Source: Glaciozyma antarctica PI12
Taxonomy: Eukaryota; Basidiomycota; Microbotryomycetes; Kriegeriales; Camptobasidiaceae
Assembly (NCBI GenBank): GCA_002917775.1
Contig: KZ627160.1
Coordinates: 96,658-160,657 of the forward strand
Reading direction: 5' to 3'
DNA length: 64,000 nucleotides
This document shows positions 21,452 to 32,719 of this stretch, one piece after another (the stretch's first letter is position 1; each line of letters starts with the position of its first letter). A program made the position numbers and the translations under genes. The notes beneath the pieces are model-generated. The model did no database searches. It worked only from the letters and a program-made list of their open reading frames with translations, and was not told the DNA's origin.

Positions 21452-23327
21452 ATGGCCTCCTCTTCCTCCGCTCTCCAGCTCACGCGCCAACTCCAACGTG
21501 CGTCCTCCTCTCCATCCTCCTGCGCCTCCATCGTCCTCGTCGGTAACGGAAGCTAACCCTCTACTTCACGCAGAACTACGCAAGCACCCCGTCGATGGCT
21601 TCAGCGCTGGACTCGTGGACGACGACAACGTGTATGAGTGGGAGATTACCATCTTCGGGTACGTCTCTCCCGTGTTTGGTGCTGGCTTTGCGTGGGCTGC
21701 GATGGAGGTGGACAGAGAGGGAGGTTCCAGAGCCTTCCATCCTCTGCTGTGGTGGCGCCAGTTTTTTCGGTGCGGGGAGGAGGCAGGCAGAAAAGAAGAG
21801 GCGGAGCGGAGGGAAGCTGATGGACTGGCTGAGATCGGTGCGGATGGAAGAGGGAGAGGCGAGCGGGTCCCGACGCAGGAGCTGGCCCAGGAGCTTGCGC
21901 TGAGGACGCGACGACTTCTGCAGGAGAACGAGAGCTTGCTCTTGGGATCTTGCAGATCAAGCCCACTCCTCATCGAGCCTTGTGAAGTTACAGGCTGGGC
22001 GGCGTCCTTGTGAGCGTGAACGGAGGATGCGGGGAGACGAGGTCGCTCGCGTGCTGGTGTGGCGTGCGGCTCAAGGCGCTATCGTTGGGGAGGCACGAGT
22101 TACGCTCCTGCTCCCTTCGGTCGATATCTTGCTGCCGTATCGCTACAGCATCACACTCGGAGGCAGGTTCGAAGCTCCATTCGCTAGAGAGGCGTAGGAA
22201 GGACTTCCGGACCAGCAGATAGGTGTCGTTGTGCTTGCCTCCGAACGCCGGGCCTGGTTCGGAACGACTGACTGGGTGTGCTCCCTCCGCCCCGCACAAC
22301 TCTGACCGCTCTTCCTGTGAGAAACTTGGAGAACTTCTCTCCAGTCGCTCGCTGGTGAACGATGAGGGGGAGTGTGGTGGGTCTGCAGACGCGCAGCTTC
22401 CAACTTGTAGGGCTAGGCGGCAGCTGCTCGGTTCGATCGGCAGTCAAGCAGCGCCTGCGACCGGGAAGTCAATGCCTTTGACATCTGGCTCGGCGAAAAC
22501 AGGCTATCTGCTGGGTTCTGGAGGACGCTGTGAGCGGTCGAGAGATCTGGCGGAGAACGGGCAGCGAAGCTTCCCAGATCCTGCCATGTGTTCTTGTTGA
22601 ACGCGAGGGTCGCCAAATATACTGCTCTCGCAGCTAGCTGATCATTCGCGGTTTTACATCTACGCTGGATCGATGCTGACTCTCCTCTCCGCAGCCCTCA
22701 AGACACGCTTTACGAAGGCGGCTTCTTCCGCGCCAACATGTCATTCCCCAAGGACTTTCCTCTCAACCCGCCCAAGATGAAGTTCCTTACCGAGATGTGG
22801 CACCCCAACAGTACGTCTTCTGCTCGTTCCTGCCCCATCGCCCCTCCGAAACGCAGCTAACCTCGCACCTTTGCAGTCTACAAGAACGGCGACGTCTGCA
22901 TTTCGATCCTCGTACGTCCCCTCCTTTTCTCCCCTTCTTGTTCGTCGCTAAGCCTTCGCGCAGCATGCACCAGGAGCAGATCAGTACGGTTTCGAGGACG
23001 CAGGAGAACGTTGGATGCCCGTCCACGGCGTCGAGTCGATCGTACGTTCCTTTCTCGCTTCAACGTTGAGGTGGGAGCTGATACTGGAGAGCAGTTGATC
23101 TCGGTCATTTCCTTGTTGAGCGCGGATACTCCCAACATCGAGAGCCCGGCGAACATCGATGCGGCTGTGCGTGCTTCCTCTCCTCTCTCCCCACGAAACC
23201 ACTCTCCGCTCGATTCGACAACGTACTGACTCGCCACGATCCACAGAAGGAGGTTCGGGACGACATCAAGGCGTACAGGAAGAAGGTCCGACGTCTCGTT
23301 CGCAAGAGTGCCGAGGAGGGGTTCTAA
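21452..23327 (+). CDS. E2 ubiquitin-conjugating enzyme, UBE2G1/Ubc15 class
   Basis: Seven exons (21452-21497, 21574-21658, 22695-22810, 22877-22911, 22964-23041, 23095-23166, 23247-23327) give exactly 170 residues, the size of human UBE2G1. Seen in order: LTRQLQ, HPVDGFSAGLVDDDNVYEWE, PQDTLYEGGFFRANMSFPKD, PPKMKFLTEMWHPN, then the active-site GDVCISIL with Cys90, the class-specific acidic insert HAPGADQYGFEDAGERWMPV, and SPANIDAAKEVRDD. Family knowledge: accepts ubiquitin from E1 and works with RING ligases, including in ER-linked and stress degradation. The second intron is 1,036 bases against 50-80 for the others. Confidence 0.95.
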
Positions 23328-24312
23328 ATCCCTTCACTCCGCACTTTTTCGTCCCGCATGACTCGTAACATATACCTCCTCCCTCCACCCTCTCCCCGTC
23401 GACCTACCCACGCCGATACCGAGCAGTTCGACTTTGTAGCTGGATTTCGCAACCACCCCCCGTCACTCATCGCATTCCCCCTCCTCTTCTCCCCTTACAC
23501 CCTTCCTGATTAGTTTTGCTGAACGAGCGCCCCGCAATGTACCTCCCGGTTTTACTGATGTCGTCGGCGCTTGGGAGGGAGGAGATTGAAGAGCGCGCGA
23601 CGCACTTCTGCCTGGGTTGCTGGCTTTCCTCTGTTTTTGGTTTCAACGACGAGTGCTCTCGAGTGGTTCTCTGCTCTCGATTTGCTTATCCGCCGCGTAG
23701 ACGACGCTGCTCAGGCTACTCGCTCGTCTCGACGCCACCCTCGACGCCACCTGCGCCCATCGAGTCCCCGCACCGATCCTGCTCAACTGATGATCTCCTA
23801 CCACCAGCGCACCCTTTGCGGCATAGCCTACCAGATAACGGGACCTTCAGGATGCCTGGTTCCTGGGAGCGAAGCTAAAAGACCGAGAAAGGCGGGGAAG
23901 ACGCCACTCTTTCGGTGAGTCTCACTCGAGTTGAAGATGAGCGAGTCTTCCTCGTCCTTCCACTCTCCGAACCAACTTGGAAGAACAGCTGCCCGTAGAG
24001 GCGTAGGTGGCGTCGAGAGAACGAAAGCGACGCTGGAGCCTCCGTCCGTGCCCATCTTTCGGATTCCGGAGGGGGCGCCGAAATCTCGATCGCTCCCGCC
24101 GCTTTTTTTCGTCTCTGCCGAAGTTCGGTCTCCGCTTCCCTCTTCGTGAGCTATACTGGCTCACTGCGGTCATGAATGTTCCCACTGCTTCCGCGCTTCT
24201 TCCTGCTCGGCACTGCCAGAGTAGCGGACCTGCGTTCAAAACAAACCAGGCTGCGCTCTCTCTCCTTCTCATTCTTCGCCCCCTTGATCGAACCGCCTGA
24301 ACACAACCGACA
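23328..24312. other. Intergenic, no gene seen
   Basis: About 985 bases between the E2 stop and the transporter start on the same strand. Overlapping short frames on both strands look like GC-rich noise. It should hold the E2 terminator and the transporter promoter. Confidence 0.35.
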
Positions 24313-26844
24313 ATGCCGCACCACCACCCCTCCTCTCCCGACGCCCTCCACCGCACCCTCTCCCACGGCGCCGGCATCCTCCAGCACCCCATCTCCCCAG
24401 CAGACGTCGAGCTCACCTACCCCACTCTCACCTCCCGCGCTCCCCCTACCGACGCCTTCCAAGAAGCTACTCCGACAGGCCTCGTATCCGCCACCGAGGC
24501 AGAAGCTGGCCTCCCAGCTACCTACCGCACGCGTGCGCACTCGAACGCTGCGAGTCTGGGACGCAAGATGAGTCGCGCCGCCACTCTTGCGCGCACCATC
24601 TCGCGCGGAACGGTGCAGCGACCGCTTAGCCCTGAAGACGGAGAGTTCTTCCCTAGCACTACTAGTCGAGGACATCCTTCCGATGCGTATCAGGTTCGTC
24701 AATCCTTCCTCACATCGTTCTCGGCAGTGGCTGATCCCTTCGATCTTCTCCAGGAGGAAACCGCCACTGGAATCGTCTCGGCCATCGAAGCTGAGGGAGG
24801 GAACATCACCTCGGGTCGCTCGAGCATGACTGCTGTCGGACCTCACGACGCCGAGAAGGGAGCCAAGGTCGAGGCAGGTCAGGAGGAGGCGAAGCTCGTT
24901 ACCTGGCTCGAGAACGACCCCGAGAACCCTCGGAACTTTTCTGTGACGAAGAAGTGGTGAGTTGGTGTTCTGCGAGCGCAGGGAGGAGTGCGAGCTAACG
25001 TGGAGATGCAGGGTTGCCACTGTTGTTGCGACGCTGCTTTGCTTCAGCTCTGGACTCGGTTCCTCCATCGTCACTGGTGGACTCGAGCCCGTCTGGTTGG
25101 AGTTCAAAACGACGGAGGAGATTGTCAACACCACCGTGGCCATGTTCGTCGTTGGGTTCGGTATCGGTCCCATGTTCTGGGCTCCTCTCTCAGAAAGTAC
25201 GTCCTTCCGCTCTCGCTCTCGCGCAATCGCTAACCCACTTGCGCGCAGTGTACGGTCGCCGAATCATCTACCTCGTCACCGTCTTCCTCTTCTTCGTCTT
25301 CACGATCCCTTGCGCCGTCGCACCCAACATCCAAGTCCTCGTCGTCTTCCGCCTTTTCGCCGGTCTCGCCGCTTCGGCTCCCATGACCAACGCCGCTGGA
25401 ACAATCGCCGATGTGTGGAGCGTCAACGAGCGAGGACACAAGATGGCTGCGTTCTCTTCGATCCTCTTCGCGAGTCCTTGGTGCGTTTTGTGAGACGCTT
25501 CGCTCGCTCGACTCTTCGCTAACGACTTTGAGCAGTCTCGGTCCCCCGATTGGAGGATACATCGCTGAGCACACTACCTGGCGCTGGATCTACTGGGTTC
25601 TGCTTATCTTCATCGGAGTCACCTGTGCGCTTCTCCCTCCCCCATGCGCGACGTGCGAAGCTAAGCTCGACGCAGTTGTCATTACGATCTTCTGGCTCCC
25701 CGAGACCTACGCCCCTACACTACTTGGATACCGCGCGAAGTCACTTAGGAAGGAGATGGACGACGATACGATCATGACGGAGCAGGAGCGCAACGCTCGT
25801 CCTTTCGGCGAGATTGTCACCGAAGCGCTCCTTCGCCCTCTTCGTGAGTTTCTTCTCCCTCCTCACAGCTTTTTAGCGCTAATTAGCTACCCAGTCATGC
25901 TCACCACCGAGGTCATTATGATCTGCTTCTCAGGCTACCTCTGCCTCATTTACGGACTTCGTGAGTTCTTTCTCGATCTCGGTAGCGAGATTTCTCACTG
26001 ACCTCGCTTCACACCTCACAGTCTATGGCTTCTTCTTTGCCTACCCCATCGTCTTTGCTGCCGGACATGGATTCTCCTACGGCCAAACCGGTCTCACTTT
26101 CGTGCGTTCTCTTTCTCTTCCTCCTTCCTCGCCACCTCGGCCCCCTCTGGCTCCCACAGCCCGCTGACCTCTCACAAAACAGTTCGGTATCCTTATTGGA
26201 ATTGCCCTAGTCGCCGTCACGGCGTGCCCTCTCCAGGAGAACTACTACCAGCGCAAGGTCATCGAAGGGAACGGCTCTACTCCTCCCGAGACCCGTCTCC
26301 CACTCATGATGGGCTGCGCCCTCATCCTCCCTTGCTCCCTCTTCATTTTCGCCTGGACCAGTCCTCCGGAAATCAGCTGGGTCGGCCCAGCGGTCTCTGG
26401 TATCCCTTTCGGGTCAGTCTGTTTTCGCTCGAAGGGTCTCGCAGCGAGCTGATCTGGGGAACGCAGATTCGCGCTCGTCGGAATCTATATCTCGGCCAAC
26501 TCGTACCTCATCGACGCGTACGGCAACTACGGCGCCAGTGCCAGTACGTCCTTCTCCTCCCGCATTCCTCGCTCCACCTAACCCTCGCTCCTCCGCAGTG
26601 GCAGCCAAGACTCTCATCCGCTCCCTCGCCGGCGCCTCAGTACCAATGTGGATTAATTACATGTGTAATTACGCTTCTATTGTCCCTTTAGCACTCGCTG
26701 ACCTCGCCACTCGCAGACGCACGCCTCGGAAACGCCTGGTCCGGATCTCTCCTCGCATTCATCGCGGTGGGGATGTGCCCGATTCCTTTCGCGTTCTACT
26801 GGTATGGAGAAAGGATTAGGGGGATGTCGACCAGGGCTTCATAA
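24313..26844 (+). CDS. MFS transporter, DHA1 / polyamine-drug type
   Basis: Starts MPHHHPSSPDALHRTL and ends at 26844 (GERIRGMSTRAS). About ten exons are separated by 50-70 nt introns. A 200-residue hydrophilic N-terminus holds a repeated EATPTGLVSATEAE / EETATGIVSAIEAE motif and WLENDPENPRNFSVTKKW, the hallmark lead-in of fungal Tpo1/Flr1-like transporters. Then come about 12 membrane segments with motif A (APLSE-VYGRRIIYLVTVFLFF), ADVWSVNERGHKMAAF, LGPPIGGYIAEHTTWRWIYW and FWLPETYAPTLL. Family knowledge: proton-coupled export of drugs or polyamines across plasma or vacuolar membranes. The last junction joins MWINYM to YARLGNAWSG, as expected. Substrate not predictable. Confidence 0.9.
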
Positions 26845-27412
26845 GGAGGAGGACGAGTGAGGTAGTGCACTAGATTAATTCTCGCGTAGAACGTCGTTAA
26901 TATCCAACTTCGTACCCATCTTTCGCGCAGCTAGAGAGATGTGCTCAGCTCTGTTTGCCTTAAGGATTGCTGGAGCTTACACGCCTCATCGAGAAAAGAC
27001 TTTGATCGGAAGGAAGCGAGGACGCGAGGACGGAGCGCTCGTGGGCCTGCTTGGTCGCGCTCGGCTCCCTCGGAGGTTGAAGCTCCCTCCTCCAAGTCGA
27101 CTCCTCCTCTCCACCACATTCTGCAGGCGTCCAAGTGGAGCTCCAGTCGCGCTGGGAGCTGTGAGCTGTGTCTCCTCATCGACTCAGCTCACTGTCAGCA
27201 CGTCGCGCCGCGTCTCCCCTCGCCGCCGTCGAAGGGCGCCTCTCCCTCTCGCCTCAAGCACACGCCGTACTTGCTCCACCTCTGCTCCAGCCGCTCTCTG
27301 CTCTTCTGCTTCTCCGCCAGCCCAAATTTCGTCTCTCCTCGGTTTTGGTGAAGACGATCTTCTGGACGAAAACCTCGTCGACTCTGAGTCTCTTCCTCAC
27401 GCTCACGACACG
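26845..27412. other. Intergenic, no gene seen
   Basis: About 570 bases between transporter stop and SET/MYND-like start. The open frame extending upstream of 27413 is in phase, but its ATG at 26939 gives low-complexity Arg/Ser-rich sequence unlike a domain, so I use the later start. Confidence 0.35.
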
Positions 27413-28741
27413 ATGGCACTCCTCCCCACCATCCTCGCCACTCCTTCTCCCCAACTCTCCTCCCCCTTCTACCACCTCCTCTTAACACCGTACCAAGGCC
27501 GCTCCCTCTTCTCCCTCTCCCCCCTCCGAGCTCACACGACAATCCACCACTCCGGCGACCCCTTCTGCAGTACCGTCCTCTCGTCCTACTGCCACGAAGT
27601 CTGCACGCGCTGTTTCTCCCAAAAGCGCGGGAGGTGGAGCGTGAGAGAGGAAGCGGGGAGCGTGAGCGGGACGGGGAAGAAGGGGAGAGGAGGGGTGAGG
27701 TGGTTCTGCTCTGAGGAGTGTAGGGAGGTATGGAGAGGGGAGGTAGGAGAGGTGGGGAGGGAGGCGGTGGTGTTAGTTGAGGAGGTGGTGAGGAAGGCGG
27801 TGGAGAATAGGACTGAGGGAGGGTGTGGAGCGGGAGGAGTGGGAGGGGAGGAGATGGAAAGAGTTTGGGGAGAGGCGGAGAGAGTGGGGATGGAGGTGGT
27901 GAGGCTGAGAGTGCTGGCGATGGGAGGGGGAAAGGCTGGGAGGAGGAACGTCGTCAGGGTCAAGCAGCTCGTCGACGAATTGACGGACGACGACGACGAG
28001 GACGTCTTGCGGTTCCTGCTGGACGGTATCACACGGCGGTATGCTGCTCGAGTGCAGGAGGACGATCCCGCGGAGAAGGGAGGCGCGTGGGCAGCAGTAC
28101 AAGCGTTGGCGCCGTCCCTCTCGCCATACGAAGGGGCGACGAGCGGTCGCAAGGCTCTGCGAAGCCACGTACGGATGTACCATGCTCTCCTCCTTGCTCT
28201 CCCTCTCGCTCTCCTGCCGTTCGTGACGCCCGAGACGATACTGGTCCTCACAACTCGCGATGCGGGCAACAGCTTTGGCGTCTGGGACGACCTAACTCCC
28301 CTCCTCCCTTCCCCTCCTCTCGAATCCGACCCTCCGACCTCCTTCTTCCCCTCCATCGCATCCCTCCCCCTCGACCCCTCCTCTCCTTCATCACCACCCC
28401 TCTCTCCTTCACCACTCGTCACCGCCCCGACAACCCCCTCCCCACCTCCCGCTCCACCTCCAGCTCCCCACTCTCGCGGCCCCCTCCTAGCCTACTCCCT
28501 CCACCCCCCCTCCTCCTTCTTCAATCACTCGTGCGCTCCCAACCTCTCCAAAACTCGTCATGGCCTCTCATGGTCCTTCACGACGTCGCGCGACGTCGGG
28601 GAGGGAGAGGAACTATGTATTAGCTACCTTGGTGGAGGGGAGATGGCGGGGAGGGAGGAGAGGCGGGGGAGGTTGAGAGATGGGTGGGGGTTTGATTGTG
28701 GGTGTGCGAAGTGTGTGGAGGAGGGAGAGCAGGAGATGTGA
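27413..28741 (+). CDS. SET-domain protein with MYND-like cysteine cluster
   Basis: Single-exon frame, 442 residues from the ATG at 27413. The N-terminal YQGRSLFSLSPLRAHTTIHH is the opening strand of a SET domain. A split zinc cluster (SYCHEVCTRCFSQ, then VRWFCSEECREVWRGE) sits where SMYD-type proteins carry MYND. After a long helical and low-complexity insert come SFFNHSCAPNLSKTRHG (the NHSC motif), GEELCISYLGGGEM and the post-SET FDCGCAKC. Family knowledge: SMYD/SET5-like proteins methylate histone or non-histone lysines. Unlike the SET gene at 3.4 kb it has no introns. Ser/Pro-rich inserts between the halves look disordered. Confidence 0.85.
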   Translation: MALLPTILATPSPQLSSPFYHLLLTPYQGRSLFSLSPLRAHTTIHHSGDPFCSTVLSSYCHEVCTRCFSQKRGRWSVREEAGSVSGTGKKGRGGVRWFCSEECREVWRGEVGEVGREAVVLVEEVVRKAVENRTEGGCGAGGVGGEEMERVWGEAERVGMEVVRLRVLAMGGGKAGRRNVVRVKQLVDELTDDDDEDVLRFLLDGITRRYAARVQEDDPAEKGGAWAAVQALAPSLSPYEGATSGRKALRSHVRMYHALLLALPLALLPFVTPETILVLTTRDAGNSFGVWDDLTPLLPSPPLESDPPTSFFPSIASLPLDPSSPSSPPLSPSPLVTAPTTPSPPPAPPPAPHSRGPLLAYSLHPPSSFFNHSCAPNLSKTRHGLSWSFTTSRDVGEGEELCISYLGGGEMAGREERRGRLRDGWGFDCGCAKCVEEGEQEM

Positions 28742-29013
28742 ATACAGTGTTGTCGAGTCGTCGTTTCGGGCGAAGGCGTGGCTCTGCTCCTCCTCCTCCC
28801 AACGCTGTCCTTGTCCACCCAGAACACGAAAGCGCAGATCCAGTCTCGTCGAGCAGAGGAGGAGCAGCAACGACGCCAGTGCAAGAACCCATTCATGCGC
28901 AATGTCCATCGTCCGTTCCGGTCTCCACAAAAAGGTAACACCCCCTCATCCCAAATCGCCTGGTATCCTCCTCTCGCCGTGGTATAAGCAATAAATAGTC
29001 CCCCGCGTCCCCC

Positions 29014-29850
29014 TCAGGTCCAACCACCCGTCTCGACCGCTCTTCTCCTCCTCGCGATCCCCCTATTAGTGCTGCTCACAATCACCGTCCCAATCGTCGT
29101 CGCGCTCGCTTCAGGTATAGGAAGGTTCCCCGTCGACGCGAGTAGTTCGCCATCGGTGCTGTTGCCCGCGATACCCCTCGTGATGGTCGTGGGCGTGAGA
29201 GGTGGGTCGGTGATGGTTGCAGAGGGGGTGAAGAGGGAGGGAGAGGAGGTGAGGGAGATGGAGGAGGGGATGACGGTGCCGGTTGTAGCGGTGTGGGTGC
29301 GGGAGGAGGAGAGGAGGGAGGTCGAGTTGGCGGCGAGTTCGCTGGTGGTGCTGCTGTTGCCTCCTCCTGCTTCTGGGGCGCCAGCAGCGGAAGAGGAAGA
29401 GGAGGAGGAATGGCGAAGACCTACGCCTAGGCCGATTCCCAGGCCCAGCGCCAGGGCGAGGAGGAGAACGACCAGGGCCAGTGAGAGGGGGCGGAGGAAC
29501 CAGCTCTTCCGCCGTGGTCTGTCCTCGTCCCCTGCCAGTGCCGCACGAGAGGACGATAACGCGCTATCCTCCTCCTTGTTTCTCGCCGCGTACTTCTCCG
29601 CCTCAGTCGCTCCTCCTCTTCCACCGTTCGCAGCTGCCCCAGCTCCTCCTCCCACGCTCCCCTCCGCCGCCGCCGCGCCACTCAAACTGGTCGAGCTCAC
29701 TCCGCGCGGCCGGGCATTGAGGAGGTCCACATCGTAGCCTTCTTGCCTGTCGCGCGCGGTGAGGGGGATGTCGAGGGACTGGGCGAGGAAAGGGTCGGCT
29801 TGGCTGGGAGGTGGCGGTGAGGGGAGAGGGCGGGGACCTTTCAGGGCCAT
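29014..29850 (-). CDS. Single-pass membrane protein with Ser/Thr-rich outer region
   Basis: Uninterrupted 278-residue frame. Residues 1-115 are hydrophilic (PLTARDRQEGYDVDLLNARP, poly-Ala/Gly, then RPRRKSWFLR). Next comes one strong membrane span, LALVVLLLALALGLGIGLGV, followed by a Ser-run and about 130 Ser/Thr-rich residues with potential N-glycosylation sites (NSST, NSTS, NSTD), ending RRRRAVETGGWT. The basic residues before the span favour a cytosolic N-terminus and a glycosylated outer C-terminus. Wall-sensor or mucin-like proteins have this plan, but no family is recognised. Confidence 0.65.
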   Translation of the reverse strand: MALKGPRPLPSPPPPSQADPFLAQSLDIPLTARDRQEGYDVDLLNARPRGVSSTSLSGAAAAEGSVGGGAGAAANGGRGGATEAEKYAARNKEEDSALSSSRAALAGDEDRPRRKSWFLRPLSLALVVLLLALALGLGIGLGVGLRHSSSSSSSAAGAPEAGGGNSSTTSELAANSTSLLSSSRTHTATTGTVIPSSISLTSSPSLFTPSATITDPPLTPTTITRGIAGNSTDGELLASTGNLPIPEASATTIGTVIVSSTNRGIARRRRAVETGGWT

Positions 29851-30753
29851 TCCAAGGGCGGCTACGGCGGGTGGCAGTCAGCTGGGGCGCTCCTGGGTGG
29901 TGTACGGCGTTGCTCACAGAGACCAGGCCAGTTGGGATCGCTTAAGCGGACAGAAGACCACCAGTCAGCAACACCGCCGCAGCTCCCCAGCCAAATTTGA
30001 ATAGGCCTCGCAAAAATACTGAGTGCTCTCTTTATGCGCCATGGTATGAGCCCAGGAAGGAGGCTACAGTATCATAGAAAGGATACTGGAGGGGATCCTG
30101 GAAAAAACGCAGAGCGAGAGCGAAAAAAAAAACGAAGGGAGCGAGGTCGGGAGACTCGCTTGAGTCGATGGTCAAGGGCAAGTCGCGCTCGACTGGTCGA
30201 CGTCTGGCTGCAGAGCAGAATGAGCGGCAAGAACAATACGGGGAGAAGACAGAAGCCAAACCAGGGAATGCGGAAGCGAGCAGCGAAAACGAAGCAGGAA
30301 AGATCGCAGAGAGCCTCGCTGGCCACCCTCCCCACAACGAAGCGGAACAAGAGAGTCACGCTGAGTGTCCCTGGTCGGTAAAAAAACGAGCAGCGTTTGA
30401 AGGCAGAGCAGGCGACGAGAACAGGCGCAGGTTGAGTCTCCTCACGTAGGGCAGCGAGGATGGCATCAAGCGATTGGACGCCGTGATGCTCTGCATTCCA
30501 TCTCCTGCGCAAGTCGTGTACTGTCTATAGAGCAGGTCAGCACTGGATAGCGAGCCTCAGGGAACGGAGAGGCGCTTACCATTCATCAACGCGCTCCTCA
30601 GAGCTAAGGCCCAATCCTTCCACGCTTGCTCAGGGTTCGCAGGCCGCTCTTACTGGGCCCAGGAAATCACAGGAGATCGGCACGAATCCGTTGCGTCGTC
30701 CGTCCGTGGCGCGCCCCAGCAGCGCCAACCCGCCTCCTCTGCTCCGTCCCAGC
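29851..30753 (-). other. Gap with a probable unassigned exon pair near 30.45-30.66 kb
   Basis: On the minus strand, about 30655-30450, two pieces can be joined across an intron (GTAAGC ... GCTGACC ... CAG) to read PEQAWKDWALALRSALMN, then VHDLRRRWNAEHHGVQSLDA and ILAALRE. This looks like a real helical protein fragment, followed by another donor (GTGAGG). I find neither its start nor its end. The rest, including an A-run near 30123, shows nothing. Confidence 0.3.
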
Positions 30754-31264
30754 TCATCCCACTGAGAGTCCCGCCGCCCACCTCCCGAACGCTCCTTCCC
30801 CCATCCTCCCACCCAGCTCTCCCACCGCCTCAGAGCTCCCCAGCACCCGAATCCTGTACTCCACCCCCTCCCACCCACTCGCCGCCATCGGCAACGCCGT
30901 CAAGATCCCCATCGCCGCACTACGCTTATCAGCTCCTCCTCCGCCATCGCCAAAAGAAAAGAGCTCACGAAGCAGGGAAGCGAACCACCACCTCTCGCAC
31001 GCCTTCTGGACCCGGGAGAGTCGAAGGGGAGATGTGGAGGACGGAGAGGTCGGCACCGGGGGAGGGACCGAGGCAGCCGAACCACTCTAGGAGAATCTTG
31101 GAGGAGAGGAGAAGGAGGGTCGTTTCGTCGATGGGGAGGGATGAGGAGAAGGGGGTGCTGTGGGGGTGTTAGCTTGGACGACTCGGGGGAGGAGGGAGGA
31201 CGAACATGAGGAGACGAGCGTAGTGGTATTGCGCTGGGGGGAGAGCGCTGGGTCCTGGTGCCAT
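30754..31264 (-). CDS. RPP14-like subunit of RNase P/MRP
   Basis: Three exons (31264-31206, 31157-30969, 30919-30754) with 48- and 49-nt introns give 137 residues. The N-terminus PAQYHYARLLI matches the SEYHYMKV opening of human RPP14. The middle has SKILLEWFGCLGPSPGADLS then VLHIS, and the end EVVVRFPASSAAMGILTALP, corresponding to ILRICSSGLVKLWSSLTLL. The size is close to human RPP14 (about 124). Family knowledge: a small protein of the ribonucleoprotein that trims tRNA 5' ends and, as MRP, rRNA. First donor GTTCGT chosen because it alone keeps the frame. Recognition is from memory of the human sequence. Confidence 0.7.
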
Positions 31265-31553
31265 AACGCCTTTGATAGAGGCGGTGGAGGTGGAGGTGGG
31301 AGCGGAGAGAGGTAGAAGGCGAAGGTCGCGACGCGGTCTGCTCTCTTCCTCCTCCCGTCATCTCACCAGGACGCCGACCCACCTACGCCCTGCCTAAGCG
31401 CTCCGACGTCTACCTGAGCTCTATCCTGACCGTCTGCGCGAGTCTCGGACCAGGAACTTGAGGACTTGCGCGTGAGTACCTGCCTGAGGGGAGACGGGAG
31501 TCGCGCGCGCTGACTCGAGTTCTCTTATTCCGAAGCTACCGCAACCAGCTAGA

Positions 31554-32719
31554 CTGCAACACATACCTTCCGAGCTTATCAGCGAAATCGTACGCAACAT
31601 CGAGATCGGCGAAGGTGACCAGGGCGAATCCTTCAACGATCTGCTCTCCGCTTCGCATACCAATCGCGCGTTCGCTGCGAGTGCCTATGCGCGAATCTGG
31701 GAGGTGAGCTGCGATGAAACTATAGATTCAGCAGGAACGCGCCCGGATCTCCTTTTCTGGAAGACTGTCGACCTCGCCATGCAGACGACCTTGAAGCTCG
31801 ACGAGTTCCGCTCCGGAATCGTCGGACGGCACGCTCAACACGTCAAGGAGCTCATTATTGGGACGGCCACGGTCCTGCGGTGCTCTGAACTCGATACGGA
31901 AGGTCGGAACGCCTTCTTTCGAGAAGTTGTACCCCTCCTCTCGGGCGTGAGAAGGCTCACCATCGTGGGCAGGAGCATCAACCCTCCCTACCCTTCCGGC
32001 GATGCCACTTTCCTCCTTCCTTCCTCCTTCACCCACAACATCACCCACCTATCCATGCTCAGCGACGTCAGCGACTACCTCGACCCCGTGGAGGTCGTCT
32101 TCTCCCTCCCCCACTTTCCCAACCTCTGCTCCTTCGCCTGCTACGACCTCAGCGCAGTTCACTCTGGCAGTCCAGAGCCTCACGAAGCTCACTTTCCTCT
32201 CCTCACGGAAGCCGAGTCCTTCAACAGAACCTTCGCTCTCGCACCCGGCTGGACCATCCCCCTCACGCACCTCCGCCTTGCCCCGTTCGTCTACTCATAC
32301 CACGCCCTCCCCTTCCTCGCCAACATTTCCTCGACCCGCACATCCCTCAGCATTGACTTCTGCGAATCCTACGACCCCTACGCCAAGACCCATCCCCTCT
32401 CCCACACCCCCCTCCCCCTCCCCGCTCTCACACACTTCGAAATCGGCACCAACGCAGGGAAGAGTACGACGCCGTGGATTCCCCTCGCCGAATCTCCTCT
32501 CGTCTCACTCGTCATCGCGCGGGTGCTCAACTACGATTCGCTGTGGAGCGAAGTCTTCCGTTCGTGAAGAGCATGCCGGCAACGCTCAGAACGCTGAGAG
32601 TCGAGGTGGCGCGGGAGGAGATCGAGGGGAGCAGAGGGTGGCAGAGGATGTTGGAGGAGCATTGTTTGGAGAAGGGGGTGGCGCTGGAGATTGAGCTGAT
32701 CGAGACCGGAGGGGAGTAG
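31554..32719 (+). pseudogene. F-box paralog B, CTG at start position and one frame break
   Basis: Aligns end to end with paralog A. Where A has ATG (MPRLPPEL), B has CTG at 31554 (LQHIPSELISEIVRNIEIG). Then comes LLSASHTNRAFAASAYARIW, a 60-nt intron (31704-31763), and exon 2 starting TVDLAMQTTLKLDEFRSGIV. The body keeps the shared blocks (PNLCSFACYDL, GWTIPLTHLRLAP, LPLPALTHFEIGT). At about 32563 the frame must shift by one to pass from YDSLWSEVF to PFVKSMPATLRTLRVEV and the stop at 32719; otherwise it stops at 32567. No good upstream in-frame ATG is seen. Probably a pseudogene, or start and base-count problems. Confidence 0.55.

Noticed and set aside
26939-27412. In-frame N-terminal extension of the SET/MYND-like protein
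   Set aside because: It is Arg/Ser-rich low-complexity sequence with intron-like signals; the ATG at 27413 begins a domain-like protein.
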